DNA of 64,000 nucleotides from Alcaligenaceae bacterium. GTDB lineage: Bacteria; Pseudomonadota; Gammaproteobacteria; Burkholderiales; Burkholderiaceae_B. The position numbers and the translations under genes are program-made. Shown here one piece after another: positions 36,660 to 44,616 of the stretch. How positions within the stretch are numbered: position 1 is the first letter of the stretch; each line of letters starts with the position of its first letter. The notes beneath the pieces are model-generated. The model saw only the letters and a program-made list of their open reading frames with translations. It had not been told where the DNA came from and made no database searches. Where the stretch lies: positions 186,001 to 250,000 of the forward strand of contig JACCES010000006.1 of NCBI GenBank assembly GCA_013416455.1, read 5' to 3'.

Positions 36660-38024
36660 ATGACCATTGCTTCTCCCCCCGCTTTTCCCTCCGCCGGCGG
36701 TTCCGAACCCGTCTGGACCGTCGCCCAGCTCAACCGCCGGGTGGGGCAGTTGCTGGAGTCTTCGTTCGCGCGCATCTGGCTGCGAGGCGAGATTTCCAAC
36801 TTTACGCAGGCGGCTTCGGGCCACTGGTATTTTTCCATCAAGGACGAGAACGCCGCGGTGCGCGCGGTGATGTTCCGCGGCCGGGCGCAGGCGGTGGGCT
36901 TCGTTCCCCGCGCCGGCGAGCGTTTCGAGTTCCGGGTCACCGTTACTCTGTACGAGCCGCGCGGCGACTACCAGGTTCAGGTGGAGGGCATGCGCCGGGC
37001 GGGCCTGGGCGATCTCCATGAAGCGTTTCTCCGGCTCAAGCAGAAGCTGGAGAACGAAGGGCTGTTCGATCCGGCCCGCAAGCGGCCGCCGCCAAGCCAC
37101 CCGCGCTGCATCGGGGTGGTGACCTCGCTGGCCGCCGCCGCGTTGCGCGATGTGCTCACGGCGCTGGCGCGCCGTGCGCCGCATGTGCCGGTCATCGTCT
37201 ACCCTGCGCCCGTGCAGGGGGCTGACGCGTCCGCCCGGCTGGCGGAAGCCCTGCGCACTGCGGCGCAGCGGGCGGAAGCCGATACCTTGCTGCTGGTCCG
37301 TGGGGGCGGCAGCCTGGAAGATCTGTGGAGCTTCAACGACGAAGCGCTGGCACGGGCCATTGCCGCCAGCCCCATTCCCGTGATCAGCGGCGTGGGGCAC
37401 GAAACCGATTTCACCATCGCCGACTTCGTGGCGGATCTGCGTGCGCCCACGCCCACCGCGGCGGCCGAATTGAGCTGTCCGCCGCGTGCCGAGTGTCTGC
37501 ACAGAGTGACGCTCGCGCTCGATGCGCTGGCGCTGCGTCAGTTGCGCCTGATCGAACGGGCTTCGCTGCGCCTGGACAGGGCGCGCGCCGGCCTGGTATC
37601 GCCGCGCCAGCGTCTGGAGCAGCAGTCGGAGCGGCTCGGGGCGCTGACTCAGCGGCTTGCGCACGCCATGGCCCGCGTGCTCGAGCGCGGTTCGGGGCGC
37701 CGCGACCTGGCTTGCGCCAGACTGGAACGCTGCCGGCCGCGCCTGGATGAACAGCAACGCCAGATTGCCCGCCTGCGCCTGGCGCTGGCGCGTGCCGCCT
37801 CCGTGGGCCTGCTTCAGCGCCGCCGGCGGTTCGAGGCCCTGACCCAGACGCTGGATGCGCTGGGACCGCACAGCGTGCTGGAAAGAGGCTACGCCATCGT
37901 ACGGGACGCCCGGGGGGATATCGTGAAAAATGGGTTAGACTTGAAAGTTGGCGAGACGCTGCAGATCGAGTTCGGGCGGGGTAGTGCGCAGGCCGAGGTT
38001 CTGGCCACGCACGGGTTGCTGTAG
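36660..38024 (+). CDS. xseA: Exodeoxyribonuclease VII large subunit
   Basis: A 454-residue nuclease subunit. An N-terminal OB-fold (WTVAQLNRRVGQLLES, then LRGEISNFTQAASGHWYFSI) precedes the catalytic domain with RGGGSLEDLWSFNDE, SGVGHETDFTIADFVAD and RAPTPTAAAE. A long coiled-coil region follows, which in the family carries the small XseB subunits. XseB is not in the window. It is followed 126 bases later by sodB. Confidence 0.97.
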   Translation: MTIASPPAFPSAGGSEPVWTVAQLNRRVGQLLESSFARIWLRGEISNFTQAASGHWYFSIKDENAAVRAVMFRGRAQAVGFVPRAGERFEFRVTVTLYEPRGDYQVQVEGMRRAGLGDLHEAFLRLKQKLENEGLFDPARKRPPPSHPRCIGVVTSLAAAALRDVLTALARRAPHVPVIVYPAPVQGADASARLAEALRTAAQRAEADTLLLVRGGGSLEDLWSFNDEALARAIAASPIPVISGVGHETDFTIADFVADLRAPTPTAAAELSCPPRAECLHRVTLALDALALRQLRLIERASLRLDRARAGLVSPRQRLEQQSERLGALTQRLAHAMARVLERGSGRRDLACARLERCRPRLDEQQRQIARLRLALARAASVGLLQRRRRFEALTQTLDALGPHSVLERGYAIVRDARGDIVKNGLDLKVGETLQIEFGRGSAQAEVLATHGLL

Positions 38025-38150
38025 CCCGGGGTGCGATGGCGTAGCGCACGGCGCGGCACTATGCTTGCGCCGTGTCATGCAAGGCATGGCGGTGCCTGCG
38101 GGCCGGCAGCGTATCAATGATTTCATCCGCATAACAAAAGGGCAATGAAC

Positions 38151-38729
38151 ATGGCATTTACGCTTCCTCCGCTTCCGTACGAGATGAACGCACTCGAACC
38201 GCACATCTCCAAGGAAACCCTTGAGTACCACTACGGCAAGCATCACCAGACCTACGTCACCAACCTGAACAACCTGATCGCGGGCACCGAATTCGAGTCG
38301 GCTTCGCTGGAAGACATCGTCCGCAAGTCCTCGGGCGGCCTGTTCAACAACGCCGCGCAGGTCTGGAACCACACCTTCTACTGGAATGGTCTTTCGCCCA
38401 ACGGCGGCGGGCAGCCCGAAGGCGCGCTGGCCGACGCCATCAATGCCAAGTGGGGCAGCTTCGACACCTTCAAGGAAGAGTTCAACAAGCAGGCGGCAGG
38501 CAATTTCGGTTCCGGCTGGACCTGGCTGGTCAAGAAGGGCGACGGTTCCGTCGACATCGTGAATACCGGCAATGCCGCCACGCCGCTCACCACGACCGAC
38601 ATACCGCTGCTCACCTGTGATGTCTGGGAACACGCCTATTACATTGACTACCGCAATGCTCGTCCCAAGTACCTGGAGAGCTTCTGGAGTCTGGTGAACT
38701 GGCAGTTCGCGGCCCAGAACTTCGCGTAA
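38151..38729 (+). CDS. sodB: Superoxide dismutase [Fe]
   Basis: A 192-residue cytosolic enzyme that converts superoxide to hydrogen peroxide and oxygen. The metal ligands are H27, H74, D157 and H161 (DVWEHAYY). Q70 in NNAAQVWNH marks the iron type. The second ATG (38151) is chosen because iron SODs begin [10 protein letters not shown] and AAGGG stands 8 bases upstream; the ATG at 38145 adds two residues. A strong terminator follows at once. Confidence 0.97.
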   Translation: MAFTLPPLPYEMNALEPHISKETLEYHYGKHHQTYVTNLNNLIAGTEFESASLEDIVRKSSGGLFNNAAQVWNHTFYWNGLSPNGGGQPEGALADAINAKWGSFDTFKEEFNKQAAGNFGSGWTWLVKKGDGSVDIVNTGNAATPLTTTDIPLLTCDVWEHAYYIDYRNARPKYLESFWSLVNWQFAAQNFA

Positions 38730-38744
38730 GCGATGGTTCAGCAG

Positions 38745-38770
38745 AAAAAGCCGGCCGACGCCGGCTTTTT
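38745..38770. terminator. Bidirectional intrinsic terminator between sodB and the DUF4395 gene
   Basis: AAAAAGCCGGC (38745-38755) and GCCGGCTTTTT (38760-38770) form an 11-bp stem with loop CGAC. T-runs on both strands allow termination from sodB and from the convergent DUF4395 gene. Confidence 0.93.
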
Positions 38771-38814
38771 CTGTTTGACGGGGTCTCGATTTGAAGCTGG
38801 CAAGCCCTTCGGAT

Positions 38815-39243
38815 TCATTCCAATCTCGGAGGGAACCAGCGGTACCAGAGGCCGTACACCGAGCAGGCGGCGCAGAAAGAGAACGCCCATTCCAGGGTGG
38901 TGAACACCATCAGCACGATGCAGGGAATTTTCCAGATGTCGCTGCCCAGCGCGTAGGCTGTCACCGATACCAGGCTGGCGATGAACAGAATCTTGTTCGC
39001 AAACATTTTGGCGCCCGCGTTTTCTTTTTTCCCGCCCCATCCGCGCGACTCGAAGAGCTTGACCCAGGCGCGATGGGCCGGACATTTGTAGTGGCCCAGA
39101 AAGCCGCGCACGAAGCCTTGCACCAGCAGGATTCCCATCAGCCATGGCGTGAACAGCAGGCTTGCCCCGCAGACGGCAAAGTTGACGAAGGCCTCCCATC
39201 GGGTGACATTGGACCAGACCGGCGGCAGATCGAAACGAAGCAT
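38815..39243 (-). CDS. DUF4395 family membrane protein
   Basis: A 142-residue inner-membrane protein starting 6 bases after AAGGAG. It has about four hydrophobic segments. Conserved-looking cysteines are in HYKCPAHRAW, KIPCIVL and FSFCAACSVYG. DUF4395 proteins are of unknown function and are sometimes found near thioredoxin- or rhodanese-like genes, suggesting sulfur or thiol chemistry. Two AT-rich palindromes just upstream make this a tightly regulated single gene. Longer frames starting upstream are not supported. Confidence 0.85.
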   Translation of the reverse strand: MLRFDLPPVWSNVTRWEAFVNFAVCGASLLFTPWLMGILLVQGFVRGFLGHYKCPAHRAWVKLFESRGWGGKKENAGAKMFANKILFIASLVSVTAYALGSDIWKIPCIVLMVFTTLEWAFSFCAACSVYGLWYRWFPPRLE

Positions 39244-39288
39244 GTGCAACTCCTTCCTGAGAGGATGGGCAAGATGGATTCGTTCTCA

Positions 39289-39337
39289 TTGTATATTAGA
39301 AGAAACTAATATACAAATATTAGAAAATACTAATATT
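39289..39337 (-). promoter_or_regulatory. Double palindromic operator upstream of the DUF4395 gene
   Basis: Site 1: TTGTATATTAG - 6 bases - CTAATATACAA (39289-39316), perfect. Site 2: AATATTAG - 6 bases - CTAATATT (39316-39337), perfect. Both share the half-site ATATTAG with the same 6-base spacing and abut at base 39316. They begin 46 bases before the start codon. This is the pattern of a dimeric repressor of ArsR/BigR or MarR type; the regulator gene is not in the window. Confidence 0.8.
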
Positions 39338-39422
39338 AAAGGCCGCACGATGCCGGAGGGCGGAAATTCCGGCCAGAAGGATGGCGCGCTTCGCGACATC
39401 CCGGAAGAGGAAGGTGCAAGCG

Positions 39423-39962
39423 TCAGTGCGCGGCGGGTGGCGGCAGGCCCGGCAGGCCATGGATGCGGGTGCCCGGCCAGGCTCCGTGGCGGGCGAACCA
39501 GCCTTGTTCCATTTCCAGCGCGTATTGCACAGGGGCTACCGAGCAGTGCGGTTCGAGTGAATGCGGCTGCATGTCCGCCGTACTGGTGATGGCGCCCTCT
39601 GTATCGATGAAGGCGACCGTGAGCGGCAGGAGAGTGTTCTTCATCCAGAAGCACTGCTGCTGCGCCCGGGGGAAGACGAAGAGCATGCCGTGATCCGGAA
39701 GCAGCGCTTTGCGGTGCATGAGGCCGCGTGCGCGAGAGGCATCGTCGGCGGCGACTTCGGCCGTGACGCGCTGAGAATCGACCCGCAGCGGGATTTGCGG
39801 CAGTTCGGCCGTGTGCCGGTCTTGAGCGATCGTGTCAGGCCGTTTCGGGACGGGGGCCTGAGCCAGAGCGGGCGGGGCCGCGGCGATGGCCGAGCCAGCC
39901 AGGAACGCAAGACAAAAAAAATCAGGGCGCCGACGCCCTGATCGCGAGTTGGATCCGAACAT
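39423..39962 (-). CDS. DUF192 family secreted protein
   Basis: A 179-residue protein with an N-terminal signal sequence (about 15-35, FFCLAFLAGSAIAAAPPALA) and a DUF192 domain: ARGLMHRKALLPDHGMLFVF, then CFWMKNTLLPLTVAFID and PVQYALEMEQGWFARHG. DUF192 proteins are small periplasmic proteins of unknown function. The start at 39962 lacks a ribosome site but no other in-frame start keeps the signal peptide. The codons for the signal peptide coincide with an intrinsic terminator on the same strand. Confidence 0.85.
   Translation of the reverse strand: MFGSNSRSGRRRPDFFCLAFLAGSAIAAAPPALAQAPVPKRPDTIAQDRHTAELPQIPLRVDSQRVTAEVAADDASRARGLMHRKALLPDHGMLFVFPRAQQQCFWMKNTLLPLTVAFIDTEGAITSTADMQPHSLEPHCSVAPVQYALEMEQGWFARHGAWPGTRIHGLPGLPPPAAH
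39914..39942 (-). terminator. Intrinsic terminator inside the DUF192 signal-peptide codons
   Basis: On the minus strand ATCAGGGCG (39942-39934) pairs perfectly with CGCCCTGAT (39929-39921) over a 4-base loop and is followed by eight T residues. It is 79 bases after the cold-shock gene stop and 21 bases into the DUF192 frame. It could end the cold-shock transcript and at the same time gate read-through into DUF192. Confidence 0.85.
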
Positions 39963-40020
39963 TTTTCATATTCTACAGAATCCCGGCATTCGGTGCCGGC
40001 AAGGATGCAAGCGCGAGGGT

Positions 40021-40266
40021 TCAGGCCGCAGTAATATTGAGTGCCTGCTTGCCCTTCGGACCTTGAGCGATCTCGAATTCGACCTTCTGACCTTCTTTGA
40101 GTGTCTTGAAGCCGTTCATCTGGATTGAGGAAAAATGCGCAAAAAGGTCTTCACCCCCATTGTCGGGAGTAATGAAGCCGAACCCTTTGGCGTCGTTGAA
40201 CCATTTCACGGTTCCCGTCAGCTTTTGAGTATCCCCGGGCACGGAGGTTGCGGTTGAATCAGACAT
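40021..40266 (-). CDS. Cold-shock-domain protein
   Basis: An 81-residue protein of the CspA family. After a short polar N-terminal extension ([14 protein letters not shown]) the cold-shock domain begins [20 protein letters not shown], with RNP1 KGFGFI and RNP2 DLFAHF, and ends [11 protein letters not shown]. It binds single-stranded RNA or DNA and melts RNA structure. The start at 40266 fits the family. It is divergent from clpS across 165 bases. Confidence 0.95.
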   Translation of the reverse strand: MSDSTATSVPGDTQKLTGTVKWFNDAKGFGFITPDNGGEDLFAHFSSIQMNGFKTLKEGQKVEFEIAQGPKGKQALNITAA

Positions 40267-40431
40267 GCGGACTGCCCTCGACTTTGGTGTGTTAGATTGA
40301 TACTTGGCTACAGGGGTGAGCTTTCGCCTATGGATTCTGGCATGCAACAATTACAGCACGGCACTCAGAATCAGCTCATGATGCGCAATTAGCGCAATGG
40401 GCGTCAACTATCGGAAACACTAGTATTTGTC

Positions 40432-40758
40432 ATGGGCACTCAGGTCGTACGGACAAACAGCACAGAGACCGAGCGCAAACCGGCCAGGCTTGCGCCGCCA
40501 CCCATGTATCAGGTGGTGCTTCTCAATGATGATTACACTCCCATGGATTTCGTGATCGTGGTTGTGCAGCATGTATTCGGAAAGTCCCTGGAAGAGGCGT
40601 CGCGCATCATGTTGAAGGTGCACCATGAAGGCCGCGGCGTGGTGGGCGTGTATACACGGGACATCGCCGCCACCCGGGTGGAATCCGTCATCCAGCTCGC
40701 GCGCATGAATCAGCATCCGCTCCAGTGCATCATGGAGCCCGTGCCCCCCGCCGACTGA
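40432..40758 (+). CDS. clpS: ATP-dependent Clp protease adaptor ClpS
   Basis: A 108-residue adaptor that hands N-degron substrates to Clp[22 protein letters not shown] contains the DDYTPMDFV residues that bind the N-terminal hydrophobic residue, and [20 protein letters not shown] completes the fold. A flexible N-terminal tail of about 25 residues precedes it. clpA follows 286 bases later. Confidence 0.97.
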   Translation: MGTQVVRTNSTETERKPARLAPPPMYQVVLLNDDYTPMDFVIVVVQHVFGKSLEEASRIMLKVHHEGRGVVGVYTRDIAATRVESVIQLARMNQHPLQCIMEPVPPAD

Positions 40759-40918
40759 TGCCGCTCGCGGGCGGGATCTTCCCTCCGGCGGTCCCCGCTT
40801 CTCCGGCCGTCTCGCGCGGCGCGATTCGCGCCGATTCCCGCGTCGGGGATCATCGTTTGTTACGGTTGGTTCGGGGGCGACGCACGTTGGGCGAACTGCG
40901 GGTATAGTAAAGTCGTTA

Positions 40919-40943
40919 TGTGGCGCAAAGAGAGGGCGCCACA
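40919..40943. other. Hairpin in the clpS-clpA intergenic region
   Basis: TGTGGCGC and GCGCCACA pair perfectly across a 9-base loop. No T-run follows, so it is not a simple terminator. The 286-base gap otherwise shows no gene; a TATAGT at about 40903 could be a -10 for clpA. Confidence 0.45.
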
Positions 40944-41044
40944 GGTTTCAGACAATGGCGATACGCAAGCTCGATTTAGTCATAGAATAAGAACAGGGAT
41001 TTGTCGAATTTGTTTGTCCCGCTCCGATATGCACTGGAGGTAGC

Positions 41045-43360
41045 GTGATCTCCGAAGAACTTGAAGTCAGCCTGCACATGGCCTTCGTCGAGGCCCGTAC
41101 GGCTCGGCATGAATTTATTACCGTAGAGCACTTGCTGCTTTCCTTGCTGGACAACGCGGCGGCCAGCGAGGTACTGCGTGCGTGTTCCGCCAACATCGAC
41201 ACCTTGCGCCAGGATCTGCGCAAGTTCATCTCCGAGAACACCCCCGTGTTTCCGGGCGACGAAGATGTGGACACCCAGCCCACACTGGGTTTCCAGCGCG
41301 TCATCCAGCGTGCGATCATGCACGTATCTTCCGGCAATTCCAACAAGAACATGGTCACCGGGGCCAACGTCCTGGTCGCCATGTATGGCGAGAAGGACTC
41401 TCACGCGGTCTATTTCTTGCAGCAGCAGGGCGTCACCCGTCTCGATGTCGTGAACTACCTGTCGCATGGCATCACCAAGACACCCGAAGAGCCGCCAGTC
41501 GAACCGCCGAAGGCACAACAAGTGGAAGAAGCGAAATCCGATCAGCAGAAGTCCCCGTTGGAGCTGTACGCCACGGATCTCAACGCGGAAGCGCGCCAGG
41601 GCCGCATCGATCCGCTCATCGGCCGCGAACTCGAGGTCGAGCGGGTCATTCAGGTGTTGTGCCGCCGCCGCAAGAACAATCCTTTGCTCGTCGGCGAGGC
41701 CGGCGTGGGCAAGACCGCCATCGCCGAAGGGCTGGCGTGGCGCATCACGCGCGGCGACGTGCCGGAAATCCTCGCCGATGCCCAGGTGTACGCGCTCGAC
41801 ATGGGTGCGCTGCTGGCGGGCACCAAGTACCGCGGCGACTTCGAGCAGCGGCTGAAGGCCGTGCTCAAGTGTCTGAAAGACAACAGCAACGCCGTCCTGT
41901 TCATCGATGAGATCCACACGCTCATCGGCGCGGGCTCGGCGTCCGGCGGCACGCTCGACGCATCCAACCTGCTCAAGCCGGCGCTGTCCTCGGGCCAGCT
42001 CAAGTGCATGGGCGCCACCACCTACAACGAATACCGGGGCATCTTCGAAAAAGATCACGCGCTTTCGCGTCGTTTCCAGAAGATCGATGTCGCCGAACCC
42101 ACCGTCGAGCAGACCATCCAGATCCTGCGCGGCCTGAAGTCGCATTTCGAAGCCCATCACGGCGTGCGCTATTCCGCCGCGGCCATCACGGCGGCGGCGC
42201 AGCTGGCGGCGCGCCATATCAACGACCGCTACCTGCCGGACAAGGCCATCGACGTCATTGACGAAGCCGGCGCCGCGCAGCGTCTGCTGCCGGTGTCGCG
42301 CCGCAAGAAGGTGATCGGCAAGGGCGAAGTGCAGGCCACGGTGGCCAAGATTGCCCGCATCCCCCCGCAAAGCGTGTCCACCGACGACCGCAACAAGCTG
42401 GCGACACTCGAACGCGACCTCAAGACAGTCGTGTTCGGCCAGGATCCGGCCATCGAGGCCCTGGCCGCCGCCATCAAGATGGCGCGGTCCGGTCTGGGCC
42501 GCCCCGACAAGCCCATCGGTTCCTTCCTGTTCTCGGGGCCCACCGGCGTGGGCAAGACGGAAGTCGCGCGGCAGCTGGCCTTCGTGCTGGGCGTCGAACT
42601 GGTGCGCTTCGACATGTCCGAATACATGGAGCGGCATACGGTGTCGCGCTTGATAGGCGCGCCTCCGGGCTATGTGGGCTTCGATCAGGGCGGCCTTCTC
42701 ACCGAAGCCATTTCCAAGCAGCCCCATTGCGTGCTGCTGCTCGACGAGATCGAGAAGGCGCACCCGGATGTCTACAACATCCTGCTGCAGGTCATGGATC
42801 ACGGCACGCTGACCGACAACAACGGCCGCAAGGCGGATTTCCGGAATGTCATCGTCGTCATGACGACCAACGCGGGCGCCGAGGCGCTGAACCGCAATAC
42901 CATCGGCTTCGCCGCCCCAAGCCGCTCGGGCGACGAAATGTCCGAGATCAAGCGCATGTTCACGCCGGAATTCCGCAACCGCCTGGACGCCATCATCGGC
43001 TTCACGCCGCTGTCGCGCGACGTCATCATGCGGGTGGTCGACAAATTCCTCATGCAGCTCGAAGACCAGCTCCACGAAAAACGTGTCGATGTCGCTTTCA
43101 CCGACGCTCTGCGCGAACACCTGGCCCAGGAAGGCTTCGACCCGGTCATGGGCGCACGTCCGATGCAGCGGCTGATCCAGGATACGATACGGCGTGCGCT
43201 GGCCGACGAACTCCTGTTCGGCAGGCTGGTCGACGGCGGGCATGTCGAAGTCGGGCTGGACGCCGACGGCAAGGTGCGGCTGACTTTCCCGGAAGCCGGC
43301 AAGGGTGATGGACAGGGGGATCCTTCCCCGTCCCGTCCGGAACCCGAACTGGTCGATTGA
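41045..43360 (+). CDS. clpA: ATP-dependent Clp protease ATP-binding subunit ClpA
   Basis: A 771-residue AAA+ unfoldase that works with ClpP. The GTG start follows GGAGG. The N-domain that docks ClpS is at 1-140, D1 has GEAGVGKTAI (about 218), and D2 has GPTGVGKTEV (about 498) with LLLDEIEKAHPD. The IGF-type ClpP-binding loop is present in NTIGFAA. The C-terminal tail is acidic. It overlaps pqiA by one base. Confidence 0.97.
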   Translation: MISEELEVSLHMAFVEARTARHEFITVEHLLLSLLDNAAASEVLRACSANIDTLRQDLRKFISENTPVFPGDEDVDTQPTLGFQRVIQRAIMHVSSGNSNKNMVTGANVLVAMYGEKDSHAVYFLQQQGVTRLDVVNYLSHGITKTPEEPPVEPPKAQQVEEAKSDQQKSPLELYATDLNAEARQGRIDPLIGRELEVERVIQVLCRRRKNNPLLVGEAGVGKTAIAEGLAWRITRGDVPEILADAQVYALDMGALLAGTKYRGDFEQRLKAVLKCLKDNSNAVLFIDEIHTLIGAGSASGGTLDASNLLKPALSSGQLKCMGATTYNEYRGIFEKDHALSRRFQKIDVAEPTVEQTIQILRGLKSHFEAHHGVRYSAAAITAAAQLAARHINDRYLPDKAIDVIDEAGAAQRLLPVSRRKKVIGKGEVQATVAKIARIPPQSVSTDDRNKLATLERDLKTVVFGQDPAIEALAAAIKMARSGLGRPDKPIGSFLFSGPTGVGKTEVARQLAFVLGVELVRFDMSEYMERHTVSRLIGAPPGYVGFDQGGLLTEAISKQPHCVLLLDEIEKAHPDVYNILLQVMDHGTLTDNNGRKADFRNVIVVMTTNAGAEALNRNTIGFAAPSRSGDEMSEIKRMFTPEFRNRLDAIIGFTPLSRDVIMRVVDKFLMQLEDQLHEKRVDVAFTDALREHLAQEGFDPVMGARPMQRLIQDTIRRALADELLFGRLVDGGHVEVGLDADGKVRLTFPEAGKGDGQGDPSPSRPEPELVD

Positions 43361-44616
43361 TGCAGGCTGGCTCGCTGCTTGCGTGTCAGCATTGCGACAC
43401 ACTTCACGCCGCCGTGGCTGTCGAGCCCGGCGGCATGGCAAAGTGCAGCCGCTGCGGCTACGTTCTGTTCAGGCGTAGCCGCTTTTCCTTGACCTTCTGG
43501 TCGGCCATGACCGCCAGCGCGCTGGCGGTATTCGCCATTGCCAATCTTTTCCCCCTGGTAAGGCTCACCCTGGTGGGCAAATCGCTGGACGCCACCTTCG
43601 TCGGTGCCTTGTGGCTGACCTGGCAGCAGGGGCACTACCTCCTCTCCATCATGACCGGCCTGGTCGGGTTCTGGTTTCCATTGACGCAGCTGTGCTTTCT
43701 GCTCTGGGCGCTGGGCTGCCTGAAAAAGAGCCGGCTGCCGGCGGATTTTTCCTATGCGATGCGCCTGTATCATCACGTTGCTCCATGGAGCATGGTGCCA
43801 GTCCTGATGCTTGCCATCATGGTCGCCATCGTGAAGTTCGCGGGCATGGCCTTGCTGGAGCCGGCGGCGGGCATCTGGGCCTTCGGCGTGCTGACCTTCC
43901 TGCTGACGGCCCTCAGCCGGCTCGACAGCATGCGTCTATGGAGCTACGCCCAGGAGCAGGGGCTGGTGCCCATTGCCGCGGATACCGGTGTGCCGGCGGA
44001 ACGCCTCGGCGCCTGCCACTGCTGCGGCTATGTGCAGGAAACGGCGGGCCATGAGGCGGTGCCCTGCGGGCGTTGCGGCTCCCGGATCCACAAACGCAAG
44101 CCGGACATGGGCGGGCGCGTGTGGGCCCTGCTGATCGCCGCGGCGGTGGTCTACATACCGGCCAATGTGCTGCCGGTCATGGAAATCCGCAGCACTCTGG
44201 GCGCCAGTGCGCACACCATCTTGGGCGGGGTGATCGAACTCTGGCGATTGGGTTCCTGGGATCTCGCGGTGATCGTTTTCGTGGCCAGCGTCGTCGTTCC
44301 CATTACCAAGCTTCTCGCGCTGGCCATCCTGATGCTGGGGCGCCGCTGGCGCGGTTTCCGGGTGCAGCGCCAGCGCACACGGTTGTATGAACTGGTGGAA
44401 TTCATCGGGCAGTGGTCGATGCTGGACGTTTTCGTGGTGATCCTCATGACCGCCATGGCGAATTTTCCCGGCCTGTCGCAGATCATCGCGGGGCCTGGGG
44501 CGGCGAGTTTCGGCATGGTCGTGGTGCTGACCATGCTGGCGGCTCTGAGCTATGATCCGCGTAGCGGGTGGGATCAGGCACGCCCGGGCACAGCAGAAGC
44601 GATGGGTAATGGCTGA
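43360..44616 (+). CDS. pqiA: Paraquat-inducible protein A (intermembrane transport PqiA)
   Basis: A 418-residue inner-membrane protein made of two similar PqiA halves. Each half is preceded by zinc-knuckle cysteines: CQHCD and CSRCGY at the N-terminus, CHCCGY and CGRCGSR in the middle. The helices include the motif NLFPLVRLTLVG and NVLPVMEIRSTLG. With PqiB and PqiC it forms a lipid-transport bridge between membranes. ATG overlaps the clpA stop; a TTG one codon earlier is also possible. Confidence 0.95.
   Translation: MQAGSLLACQHCDTLHAAVAVEPGGMAKCSRCGYVLFRRSRFSLTFWSAMTASALAVFAIANLFPLVRLTLVGKSLDATFVGALWLTWQQGHYLLSIMTGLVGFWFPLTQLCFLLWALGCLKKSRLPADFSYAMRLYHHVAPWSMVPVLMLAIMVAIVKFAGMALLEPAAGIWAFGVLTFLLTALSRLDSMRLWSYAQEQGLVPIAADTGVPAERLGACHCCGYVQETAGHEAVPCGRCGSRIHKRKPDMGGRVWALLIAAAVVYIPANVLPVMEIRSTLGASAHTILGGVIELWRLGSWDLAVIVFVASVVVPITKLLALAILMLGRRWRGFRVQRQRTRLYELVEFIGQWSMLDVFVVILMTAMANFPGLSQIIAGPGAASFGMVVVLTMLAALSYDPRSGWDQARPGTAEAMGNG

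Noticed and set aside
39983-39999. CCGGCA-N5-TGCCGG hairpin as the terminator of the cold-shock gene
   Set aside because: No T-run follows on the minus strand. The hairpin at 39914-39942 with eight T residues is a far better terminator.
40976-43441. An 821-codon open frame on the strand opposite clpA
   Set aside because: High-GC third positions in clpA produce long stop-free antisense frames. The translation is low-complexity in H, D, Q, R and A with no domain, and clpA is unmistakable.
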